Shown one piece after another: positions 1-5,861 of a stretch of 14,784 nucleotides of DNA. This DNA is from Alphaproteobacteria bacterium. GTDB lineage: Bacteria > Pseudomonadota > Alphaproteobacteria > Rickettsiales > UBA6187. A program made the position numbers and the translations under genes. Where the stretch lies: the NCBI GenBank assembly GCA_024280585.1, contig JAJRPW010000105.1, positions 1 to 14,784 on the forward strand, in the 5' to 3' direction. Numbering within the stretch: the stretch's first letter is position 1; each line of letters begins with the position of its first letter. Below the pieces are notes generated by a model. The model was not told where the DNA came from and made no database searches. It worked only from the letters and a program-made list of their open reading frames with translations.

Positions 1-1
1 A

Positions 2-571
2 TTGGCCAGGTTGTTAAACGCCTCAAGTGAGTTTGGCGCACAACTGGATTCGCTGGCTGATTTTTTTAATTTTGGTGTAGCTCCGGCTTTGATACTTTAC
101 ATGTGGAAAGCCCATGAAATCAAAGGATTCGGTTGGGCTATCGCTTTATTTTTTATTATCACCCAGGCTCTTAGGCTGGCAAAATTTAACGTTACTTGTG
201 ACAATTCATCTGGCGAGAAAGAAAGTTTTTTTACTGGTATCCCAGCGCCTTGCGGTGCTGGTTTAAGCCTGATCCCTATGATGCTGACATTTTTATTTGA
301 GGATAAATTTGGTTACCAAATTTTTGATATTTCAGCTCTTATGGTTATTATTTATATGGCAATCATTGCTTTACTTATGGTTAGTCGGATATCGACAATT
401 TCCGTAAAGAAAATGAAATTCAGAAGCGAATTTGCCTCACCAATTCTTGCGATAGGTGGGCTGCTTATTGTATCTATGATTATTGAGCCATGGATAACCT
501 TGCCTTTAATGGGGCTATTATATCTGGCGACAATTCCTTTTAGTATCTGGAAGTCAGATGACAAATTTTAG
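2..571 (+). CDS. pssA: CDP-diacylglycerol--serine O-phosphatidyltransferase, 3' part (5' end outside window)
   Basis: Inner-membrane enzyme that condenses CDP-diacylglycerol with L-serine to make phosphatidylserine, the precursor of phosphatidylethanolamine. The reading frame is open to the window edge, so the true start lies upstream and the first codon here is not a start. The visible part begins inside the CDP-alcohol phosphatidyltransferase signature: AR at visible residues 2-3, then G12, D16 and D20 in the exact AR-x8-G-x3-D-x3-D spacing; the preceding D-x2-DG half is cut off. The stretch SEFGAQLDSLADF followed by NFGVAPA is typical of PssA rather than of phosphatidylglycerophosphate synthase. 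Four or so hydrophobic segments follow (near visible residues 42-60, 83-100, 108-128, 145-180), as expected for this polytopic family. Ends with TAG. No clear intrinsic terminator is seen before the repeat element downstream. Confidence 0.9.
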   Translation: MARLLNASSEFGAQLDSLADFFNFGVAPALILYMWKAHEIKGFGWAIALFFIITQALRLAKFNVTCDNSSGEKESFFTGIPAPCGAGLSLIPMMLTFLFEDKFGYQIFDISALMVIIYMAIIALLMVSRISTISVKKMKFRSEFASPILAIGGLLIVSMIIEPWITLPLMGLLYLATIPFSIWKSDDKF

Positions 572-600
572 ATGTATTATTGAGATGAAATGACCGTACG

Positions 601-842
601 TTTAAGGCCAGGGCGACCGCATCTAAATATTCTTAACAAAAGAAATGCAGCCTTTGTAACTAAATACAAGCAGCAGAGTTCGTCATACTGCGGCTTGACC
701 GCAGTATCCAAGAAAAACGAATCATCATTATTATAAGTATTTATTTAAAAACCTTGGATTAGCAGCATGACGAACTTATTTGTATATATTTTGTTGCAAA
801 ATCATCAGCGTAATTTAGATGCGGTCGCCCTGGATTTAAGGC
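601..842. mobile_element. MITE-like element with 21-bp terminal inverted repeats and flanking direct repeats
   Basis: This fills most of the 344-bp gap between pssA and the methyltransferase gene. Positions 608-628 and 813-833 are perfect 21-bp inverted repeats (left arm begins CCAGGGCGACCGCATC). The 8-bp word TTTAAGGC occurs as a direct repeat just outside or overlapping the two ends (601-608 and 835-842), consistent with a target-site duplication, with a one-base uncertainty about the boundary (A834). The interior has no credible coding sequence and contains a second palindromic repeat. Non-coding, short, terminal inverted repeats and flanking duplication together fit a non-autonomous miniature element. 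No transposase is present in the window, so the mobilising family cannot be named. Confidence 0.6.
677..776. repeat. Nested palindromic repeat inside the MITE-like element
   Basis: About 100 bp bounded by a 10-bp inverted repeat, AGTTCGTCAT at 677-686 and ATGACGAACT at 767-776. A second inverted pair lies inside: ATCCAAG at 706-712 and CTTGGAT at 753-759. The left half also has its own hairpin at 685-707: 9-bp arms ATACTGCGG and CCGCAGTAT around the loop CTTGA. The form GTCATACTGCGGCTTGACC resembles dispersed palindromic repeats of Rickettsiales genomes; that resemblance is from memory and not from a search. The centre (about 713-752) is very AT-rich. It contains no gene. Confidence 0.55.
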
Positions 843-851
843 TTCTTTAGG

Positions 852-880
852 TTGACATTAATGTTTGTGCTGGGTATCTT
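852..880 (+). promoter_or_regulatory. Sigma70-type promoter for the methyltransferase/lipoprotein unit
   Basis: A consensus -35 box TTGACA at 852-857 is followed after exactly 17 bases by TATCTT at 875-880 as -10. Transcription would start near 887, giving a leader of about 29 nt with the Shine-Dalgarno AGGAG at 906-910, five bases before the ATG at 916. The promoter begins only about ten bases beyond the right flanking repeat of the MITE-like element, so the insertion appears to sit directly upstream of the -35 box. Confidence 0.65.
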
Positions 881-915
881 TCTTGGGGTAATATTTTATA
901 AATTCAGGAGTAATA

Positions 916-2487
916 ATGAAAGATCTAACAGAAATAAATAATGATTATGATGCGGTGCCGTATGAGAGTTTTGCGTACCCTGCAACGCACCCAAGAAACA
1001 TATATACTATAGCCAAGTTATTCGGAATGAATCCTGTGTTGCCGGCAAAATGTAAAATATTGGAACTAGGTTGCGCCAGTGGCGGAAATATTATTCCAAT
1101 GGCAATGGATTTCCCTGAATCGAAAGTGGTGGGTATTGATTATTCAGATGTCCAGGTGAAAAAAGGGCAGGAAGATATAAAAAATCTTGGTCTGAAAAAC
1201 ATAGAGATAAAATCACTGTCGATATTGGATGTAGATAAAGATTTGGGGCAGTTTGATTATATTGTAGCGCATGGGATTTTATCCTGGGTACCGAAGAATG
1301 TACAGGATAAAATATTTGAAATTTGCAGTAATAACCTTACTGAAAATGGACTTGCATATATTAGCTATAATACTTTGCCTGGTTGGAATACGGTGAAAAG
1401 TATCAGGGAAATGATGCTGTATCATACCAAAGATTTTAGCGATCCGGCAAAAAAAACGCATGAAGCCAGGCTGTTGTTAAATTTCATAAAAGAGGGTGTC
1501 AATAATGAGGATAATCCTTATTCAAAAGTCATTGAAAAAGAAATAGATACATTAAAAGATGCTGGAAATTCTTACTTAATTCATGACCATTTGGAAGAAG
1601 TGAATGACCCGTGTTATTTTCATGAATTTATGGAAAAAGCTGCGGCGAATGATTTGCAATATGTAGGGGATACCGATGTTTCCACGATGTATTTAGGGAA
1701 TTTTCCGGAGAGTGTTTCTAATATTTTGATGCCTGTACAAAATGATGTTGTTAAGGTTGAACAATATATGGATTTTATTAGAAACAGGAGGTTTAGATCG
1801 ACTCTTCTATGTAAAAAAGGAAATAAAATTAATCGCAATATTAGCTCTGATGTTTTAAAAAAATTCAGTATTTTATCAACTTTAAAGCGGCAAGGTAAAA
1901 GGGAGGAGATAGATTATTCCGGCAATAGTGAGGTTGTTTTTAAAAATGTACATGGCCTTAATTTTACTACCAAGAACCCTATCATTATAGACTTTTTATT
2001 GGAGATCGAAGAGAGTGCCCGGTTTGTCCCATGCTCTGAGATCCTGGATAAAATTACAAAAAAATATAAAGATAGGGCTGATTTGGAGCAATGTACAGCA
2101 ATTGCGATTGATCAAATATTACGTGTTCTATTCGCTGGCGGTATTAAAATACAAAGTTTTGCATATGAATATAAAAATTCTGTTTCTGAAAAACCTAAGG
2201 CTTTTGAATTGTCTGTATATCAGGCAAGAGGTCAAGATTGGATAACTAATAAAATAGGTGGAAAGACACAGATAGATTTGTTCAATAAAATATTATTGCA
2301 ATATTTGGACGGCAATAACAACCTGGATGAAATTAACGCTAAAATACTCTCTCATTTTAAAAAGGGAGATCTAAATTATAAAGTGGATGGCGAAAATTTA
2401 GCCGGCCAGGAATTAACAGATTTTGTAAAAAAATCTGTTAAAAATAGTTTGGAGGCGCTTTGTAAAAATAGTATTTTGGTAGCGTAA
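916..2487 (+). CDS. Class I SAM-dependent methyltransferase with regulatory domain, protein-lysine methyltransferase-like
   Basis: 523-residue protein with an N-terminal class I methyltransferase fold. The conserved lead-in YDAVPYESFAYPATHP (residues 11-26) is followed by the SAM-binding motif I ILELGCASGG (48-57), the acidic residue of motif II in GIDYS (73-77), and FDYIVAHGILSWVP (113-126). SYNTLPGW (150-157) closes the catalytic domain. The middle segment (about 220-300, HDHLEEVNDPCYFHEFM then QYMDFIRNRRFR) matches the 'methyltransferase regulatory domain' family; the C-terminal 200 residues are the less conserved tail. This architecture and length match the rickettsial lysine methyltransferases that modify outer-membrane protein OmpB, but other members have unknown targets, so the substrate here is inferred. 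Strong Shine-Dalgarno AGGAG. The TAA overlaps the next ATG by one base, implying translational coupling with the lipoprotein gene. Confidence 0.8.
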   Translation: MKDLTEINNDYDAVPYESFAYPATHPRNIYTIAKLFGMNPVLPAKCKILELGCASGGNIIPMAMDFPESKVVGIDYSDVQVKKGQEDIKNLGLKNIEIKSLSILDVDKDLGQFDYIVAHGILSWVPKNVQDKIFEICSNNLTENGLAYISYNTLPGWNTVKSIREMMLYHTKDFSDPAKKTHEARLLLNFIKEGVNNEDNPYSKVIEKEIDTLKDAGNSYLIHDHLEEVNDPCYFHEFMEKAAANDLQYVGDTDVSTMYLGNFPESVSNILMPVQNDVVKVEQYMDFIRNRRFRSTLLCKKGNKINRNISSDVLKKFSILSTLKRQGKREEIDYSGNSEVVFKNVHGLNFTTKNPIIIDFLLEIEESARFVPCSEILDKITKKYKDRADLEQCTAIAIDQILRVLFAGGIKIQSFAYEYKNSVSEKPKAFELSVYQARGQDWITNKIGGKTQIDLFNKILLQYLDGNNNLDEINAKILSHFKKGDLNYKVDGENLAGQELTDFVKKSVKNSLEALCKNSILVA

Positions 2488-3377
2488 TGAAATTGATGGT
2501 GGGCAGAAAATTCTTGTTGGTTTTTCTGATAGTTTGTGTTTCTGCCTGCTCGTCTTTTGTTGGCTCAAGAATCTCGAATGCGGACAAAATCGCTGAAGTG
2601 GCTGGCTTTACTAAAAAGCAAATTAAAACGAAGAATTTTATTCTTACAACCTACTTTCGCATGAGCGATAATTCTAAGCCAGTCAATATTTACATTGAAG
2701 GTGATGGCTTCGCCTTTGCCAGGGTGAATCGTTTGTCAGTCAATCCGACTCCGATAAATCCTGTTGCTTTAAAATTAGCGGCGCAAGATCCGGCTGAAAA
2801 TATTGTTTATATTGCACGGCCTTGTCAGTATACTTCATTTTCCGTTGATACGGTTTGTGAGAAAAAATATTGGGCAGGCAGTAGATATTCGCAGCAAGTA
2901 GTGGATTCTGTGAACGAGGTTGTGGCTTTTTTTGCTGATGGAAGAAAGGTTAATTTAATTGGTTATTCAGGTGGTGGGACGATTGCTGTTTTGATAGCGT
3001 CTTTGCGTAAGAATATAATTAGCTTACGTACTGTCGCTGGTAATCTGGATCATGTTGCGTTGAATAATTACCATAAAGTGACACAACTTGATAACTCTTT
3101 GAACGCTATAGATGTGGCGGCCAGTTTGAGGGGGTTGCCGCAAAGGCATTTTCTCGGAGATCGTGATAGCGTGGTTCCATTATTTGTAATTACCAAATTT
3201 ATGTATGCTGTTGGGCTTGATGAGGGCTGTGTGTATTTGAGTAAGATTAAAAATGTTGCACACCATAATGGATGGGAAGAAAAATGGAGGAATCTGCTTT
3301 TAGAGCCTTTAGGGTGCCGGCAGCTTGCAAAAATTCAAGAAATTTCTTATCCCGAATTAACATTGAAAGAAAAATAA
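2487..3377 (+). CDS. Putative alpha/beta-hydrolase lipoprotein
   Basis: 296 residues. The N-terminus is a lipoprotein signal: KFLLVFLIVCVSAC, with lipobox VSAC and predicted lipidated Cys21. The mature part carries alpha/beta-hydrolase hallmarks: IYIEGDGF (68-75) as the oxyanion-side strand, the nucleophile elbow GYSGGG (159-164, Ser161), a likely acid in GDRDSVVP (Asp225 or Asp227) and a late histidine pair in VAHHNGW (His259/His260). The order Ser-Asp-His is correct for the fold. It is probably a periplasm-facing esterase, lipase or thioesterase; no substrate can be assigned. Its ATG overlaps the stop codon of the methyltransferase gene (TAATG), so it is co-translated with it. Four or more cysteines in the mature protein (such as Cys113, Cys124, Cys248, Cys277) suggest possible disulfides. 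Confidence 0.75.
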   Translation: MKLMVGRKFLLVFLIVCVSACSSFVGSRISNADKIAEVAGFTKKQIKTKNFILTTYFRMSDNSKPVNIYIEGDGFAFARVNRLSVNPTPINPVALKLAAQDPAENIVYIARPCQYTSFSVDTVCEKKYWAGSRYSQQVVDSVNEVVAFFADGRKVNLIGYSGGGTIAVLIASLRKNIISLRTVAGNLDHVALNNYHKVTQLDNSLNAIDVAASLRGLPQRHFLGDRDSVVPLFVITKFMYAVGLDEGCVYLSKIKNVAHHNGWEEKWRNLLLEPLGCRQLAKIQEISYPELTLKEK

Positions 3378-3445
3378 ATAAATAGTTGATTACTCAAATA
3401 TACGCGTTAGTATTCTGAGGTTAAATAATAAAAGAGGGATTAAAA

Positions 3446-3721
3446 ATGGGGCAAGCGTCAAATAAGAATGATATCACTAAAAAGGCTATCGCACTAGCGG
3501 GGCTGGTTGTTCTAGTCGGAGTTGGGATTTTCCTGGTGCAAAATAAGGATGATTTTTTTAATACAAAAGATGTGATAGTCGCAGAGATAGACGGTACTCC
3601 AGTCTACAAATCCGAGGCTAGTGAAAGATTAGTTTTGCTTTCCAAAGGAAAAAAGGGCGTAAGTTTTGATGCTTTGGATGATAAAGGGAAAATGATCATT
3701 ATAAGAGAAATAGCAGCGTAA
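3446..3721 (+). CDS. N-terminal fragment of the interrupted parvulin: membrane anchor and start of chaperone segment
   Basis: 91 codons. Residues about 13-31 form one transmembrane helix (AIALAGLVVLVGVGIFLVQ) preceded by lysines, giving an N-in, periplasm-out signal anchor. After it, VIVAEIDGTPVYKSEA (43-58) is the usual beginning of the SurA-like N-terminal domain ('a.vnG..i...e'). The fragment lacks any catalytic domain and would be a membrane stub if made alone. Confidence 0.55.
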   Translation: MGQASNKNDITKKAIALAGLVVLVGVGIFLVQNKDDFFNTKDVIVAEIDGTPVYKSEASERLVLLSKGKKGVSFDALDDKGKMIIIREIAA

Positions 3722-3724
3722 AAT

Positions 3725-4309
3725 TTGCTGTTAAAAGAGGCGAAGAAAGAAGGCCTTGATCAAAGTGAGGATGTGAAGAAAAAAGTGGAGAGTTTTTCTA
3801 ATCAAATTATAAAAAATGCACTTATATCAAATATAGCGAAAAGCTCCGTATCGGAAGAAAAAATTAAGGCCAGATATGAAATTTTATCAAAAGAGTTGAA
3901 AGGTAAGACTGAATATAAAGCCAAGCATATATTACTGGGTTCGAAAGAGGATGCCAATAAAATTGTTAGAAGGCTAAAAAAAGAAGCGTTTGATAAACTG
4001 GCAAAGGCGGAATCTATTGATAAGTCTACATCTGAATCCGGTGGTGATTTGGGATATTTGATCAGTGGTGGTATGTACAAAGAGTTTGAAGATGTTCTTT
4101 CTAAGCTGAAAGTTGGAAAAATTTCTGCACCTGTGAAAACTCAGTCTGGCTGGCACATTATCAAGCTGGAAGGAAAAAAGGATGCTATAGCTCTTCCCTA
4201 TGATAAGGTTAAAGGCGCGATAGCTCAGGATATTTCTACCAAAGCTATTCGATCTTATATAGATACTTTGCTTGAAGGCTCGAAGATTAAACTAACATCT
4301 GAAGGTTAG
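3725..4309 (+). CDS. C-terminal fragment of the interrupted parvulin: intact PPIase domain
   Basis: About 194 codons from a possible TTG at 3725, which has no convincing ribosome-binding site. The complete parvulin domain is visible: YKAKHILLGSKEDA, then SGGDLGYLISGGMYKEFEDV and TQSGWHIIKLEGKK, with the two structural histidines in the HIL and GWHIIK motifs. The domain looks unscarred apart from the upstream stop, which fits a very recent interruption or continued selection. Without the anchor and signal it would remain cytoplasmic. Confidence 0.55.
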   Translation: MLLKEAKKEGLDQSEDVKKKVESFSNQIIKNALISNIAKSSVSEEKIKARYEILSKELKGKTEYKAKHILLGSKEDANKIVRRLKKEAFDKLAKAESIDKSTSESGGDLGYLISGGMYKEFEDVLSKLKVGKISAPVKTQSGWHIIKLEGKKDAIALPYDKVKGAIAQDISTKAIRSYIDTLLEGSKIKLTSEG

Positions 4310-4384
4310 GCAGCAAAAATGGCAGTTTCCCCGCTAACTATAGTGTTTTCGCTTTGCCAGGAGCCGTAGGAATTCAAGGTAATA

Positions 4385-4603
4385 TTAAAGCAGCCAAAGT
4401 TGGGTGGTGACCAGGTTGTCATCCATCTCATATTCCACAACGTCTTGGTCGATGAGGCTTATAAGGGCGGATTCAAGAGATTTTGGGTCGCGACCATCGC
4501 TTTTCTGGCATTTCTTTATTAAATCGGCAGGGACGATCATGTTATCCTGGCCGTGACAGTTATTATCCTTCATAACTTTAATAATTAATTCTTCGCTATT
4601 CAT
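4385..4603 (-). CDS. Small conserved-looking hypothetical protein downstream of mrp
   Basis: 72 residues, not recognised. Its ATG (4601-4603) directly abuts the TAA of mrp (4604-4606), and a good Shine-Dalgarno GGAG lies eight bases upstream inside the end of mrp, so it is very likely a real, co-transcribed gene. The predicted pattern is helix (SEELIIKVMKDN), helix (VPADLIKKCQK), helix (DPKSLESALISLIDQ) and two strands (VVEYEMDD, NLVTTQLWLL), which would suit a small winged-helix fold; this is inference only. It has two cysteines (Cys16 in NNCHG and Cys32 in KKCQK) and is acidic. Whether it acts with Mrp in Fe-S delivery is open. Confidence 0.55.
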   Translation of the reverse strand: MNSEELIIKVMKDNNCHGQDNMIVPADLIKKCQKSDGRDPKSLESALISLIDQDVVEYEMDDNLVTTQLWLL

Positions 4604-5644
4604 TTAATTCTCCAATTCATCTTTTATTATCATTGCCATATTAAGGAAATTAGCCTTTAAAGCAACCTCATTTATTTTGCCGTTATCGGATGCTTGTCTG
4701 ATTTGCGGAATTAGCGGCACTTCGCCCAGGAATTTTATATCTTCATTTTTGGCGTAATTCTGCGCTCCTTTCTTGCCGAAAATATAGGTTTTATTCTGCA
4801 AAATAGGGTCCTCAAAATAACTCATATTTTCGATAAGGCCCAAAATGGGAATTTTGACTTTGTTGAACATATCGACACATTTCTGTACGTCAATCAATGC
4901 AACTTCTTGCGGAGTTGAAACGATTATTGCACCGTCTACTTTAAAATTTTTGGCCAGGCTAAGCTGAATATCGCCGGTGCCAGGGGGCATATCAATCAAT
5001 AAACAATCAATATTTTTCCAGGTAACACCGAGTAATAATTTATACAAGGCCTTGGATGCCATACCGCCACGCCATATAGTCGCGGTTTTGCTATCAACGA
5101 GGTTGCCCATCGAAATAAATTCAATGTCATGATTTTTCAGAGGAATCATTTTTTTTGCACTGTCTAGTTGCGGCTGCTTGGTTATTCCAAGCATTTTTGC
5201 GATAGACGGGCCATAAATATCCGCATCAGCAATTGCAATTTTTAAGCCTTGCTTAGTAAGGGCTGCAGCTAGATTTACAGTGATTGTTGATTTGCCAACT
5301 CCGCCCTTACCCGATGCTACGGCAATAATTTTTTTAACACCTTCAAGTTTTTTTAAACCTGGTACGCCAATATTATTATTAGCGATTTCAGCGGTGACAA
5401 CAACGGATGCTTCGCCCACCCCCTTGATTTTTTTAACGCGCTTGATGCACTCATTTCGTAAATTCTCGGCGTTTGCAGCATCGTTATTTTTTAAATCCAA
5501 AGCAAAAGAGACTTTATCGCCTTTGATGATAATTGCAGATACGCCGCCTTCGCTAACAATATCTTTGCCGCTATCTGGATAATTTATTTTGCTAAGTTCC
5601 CGTAAAATTTTTTCTTCACTAATATCTTTTTTAAACCAATACAT
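4604..5644 (-). CDS. mrp: Mrp/ApbC/NBP35-family iron-sulfur cluster carrier P-loop ATPase
   Basis: 346 residues, the usual length. The N-terminal ~85 residues are a MIP18/DUF59-type domain (ISEEKILRELSKINYPDSGKDIV). The ATPase domain has the deviant Walker A GKGGVGKS (112-119), the Walker A' region DADIYGPS (140-147), and CLLIDMPPGTGD (214-225). The family normally binds a bridging [4Fe-4S] cluster through a CxxC motif following ENMSYF; here the corresponding stretch ENMSYFEDPILQNKTYIFG (272-290) has no cysteine. Variants without CxxC occur among alphaproteobacteria as far as I recall, so this may be a lineage trait. ATG is chosen because the DUF59 domain begins at once; only a weak AAGAGA precedes it. 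Divergent from hflK. Confidence 0.9.
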   Translation of the reverse strand: MYWFKKDISEEKILRELSKINYPDSGKDIVSEGGVSAIIIKGDKVSFALDLKNNDAANAENLRNECIKRVKKIKGVGEASVVVTAEIANNNIGVPGLKKLEGVKKIIAVASGKGGVGKSTITVNLAAALTKQGLKIAIADADIYGPSIAKMLGITKQPQLDSAKKMIPLKNHDIEFISMGNLVDSKTATIWRGGMASKALYKLLLGVTWKNIDCLLIDMPPGTGDIQLSLAKNFKVDGAIIVSTPQEVALIDVQKCVDMFNKVKIPILGLIENMSYFEDPILQNKTYIFGKKGAQNYAKNEDIKFLGEVPLIPQIRQASDNGKINEVALKANFLNMAMIIKDELEN

Positions 5645-5861
5645 TCTCTTGAAAATTACTCCGTTTAGTTTATAGTATTTCCTAAATTAATTCCTACGTT
5701 GTTGTTCATCAACTTTATAAGATTCACGTATTTTTAATACGCTAAAATATTATAAAATTAATGGCTTCTAGTAGAGATTTAATTTATAAAATACTATATA
5801 TAACTACTAGAGTACAAAAACTACCGTACTTAATAACATATTAATATAAGGATGTATATAT
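5645..5861. promoter_or_regulatory. Divergent control region between mrp and hflK
   Basis: 217 bp, strongly AT-rich, no ORF of interest. It must hold the promoters of mrp (minus) and hflK-hflC-htrA (plus), but no box pair is good enough to call; several TATAAA-like words exist (for example 5785-5790). Two inverted repeats are visible: CGTATT/AATACG with a 3-base loop at 5727-5741, and TCTAGTAG/CTACTAGA at 5767-5774 and 5804-5811. A Shine-Dalgarno AAGGA at 5848-5852 serves hflK. Confidence 0.6.
5767..5811. repeat. 8-bp inverted repeat upstream of hflK, possible operator or hairpin
   Basis: TCTAGTAG (5767-5774) and CTACTAGA (5804-5811) are perfect inverted copies separated by 29 AT-rich bases, which contain TATA-like words that could be the hflK -10 box. 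The arrangement could be a regulator site flanking the promoter or simply a weak stem; nothing decides between these. Confidence 0.3.

Larger units (their letters stand above)
3446..4309 (+). pseudogene. Membrane-anchored parvulin-type peptidyl-prolyl isomerase gene interrupted by an in-frame TAA
   Basis: Read straight through, this is one 287-codon gene of the PpiC/SurA-like class: membrane anchor, N-terminal helical chaperone segment, parvulin domain. One TAA at 3719-3721 cuts it after residue 91, in the sequence REIAA-stop-NLLLKEAKKEGL. The reading frame is the same on both sides, so a single substitution (from CAA, GAA or AAA) explains the break; no frameshift is needed. The interrupted helix (REIAA.NLLLKEAKKEGL) matches the conserved start-of-helix pattern in this family, which supports an originally continuous gene. 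The start at 3446 has a good Shine-Dalgarno AGAGGG (3433-3438) seven bases upstream. It could be a recent pseudogene, a sequencing error, or a gene expressed by readthrough or reinitiation. Confidence 0.7.

Noticed and set aside
608..833. A small gene or RNA gene within the pssA-methyltransferase gap
   Set aside because: No ORF with a start and ribosome-binding site, no tRNA-like cloverleaf; the structure is fully explained by nested inverted repeats.
3386..3416. Possible promoter (TTGATT ... TATTCT) before the parvulin gene
   Set aside because: The spacer is 19 bases and both boxes are weak; readthrough from the lipoprotein gene is as likely.
4310..4384. Possible terminator between the convergent parvulin and mrp-side genes
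   Set aside because: Only short stems such as TGGCA/TGCCA with a 30-base loop followed by a T-run on the minus strand; too weak to call.
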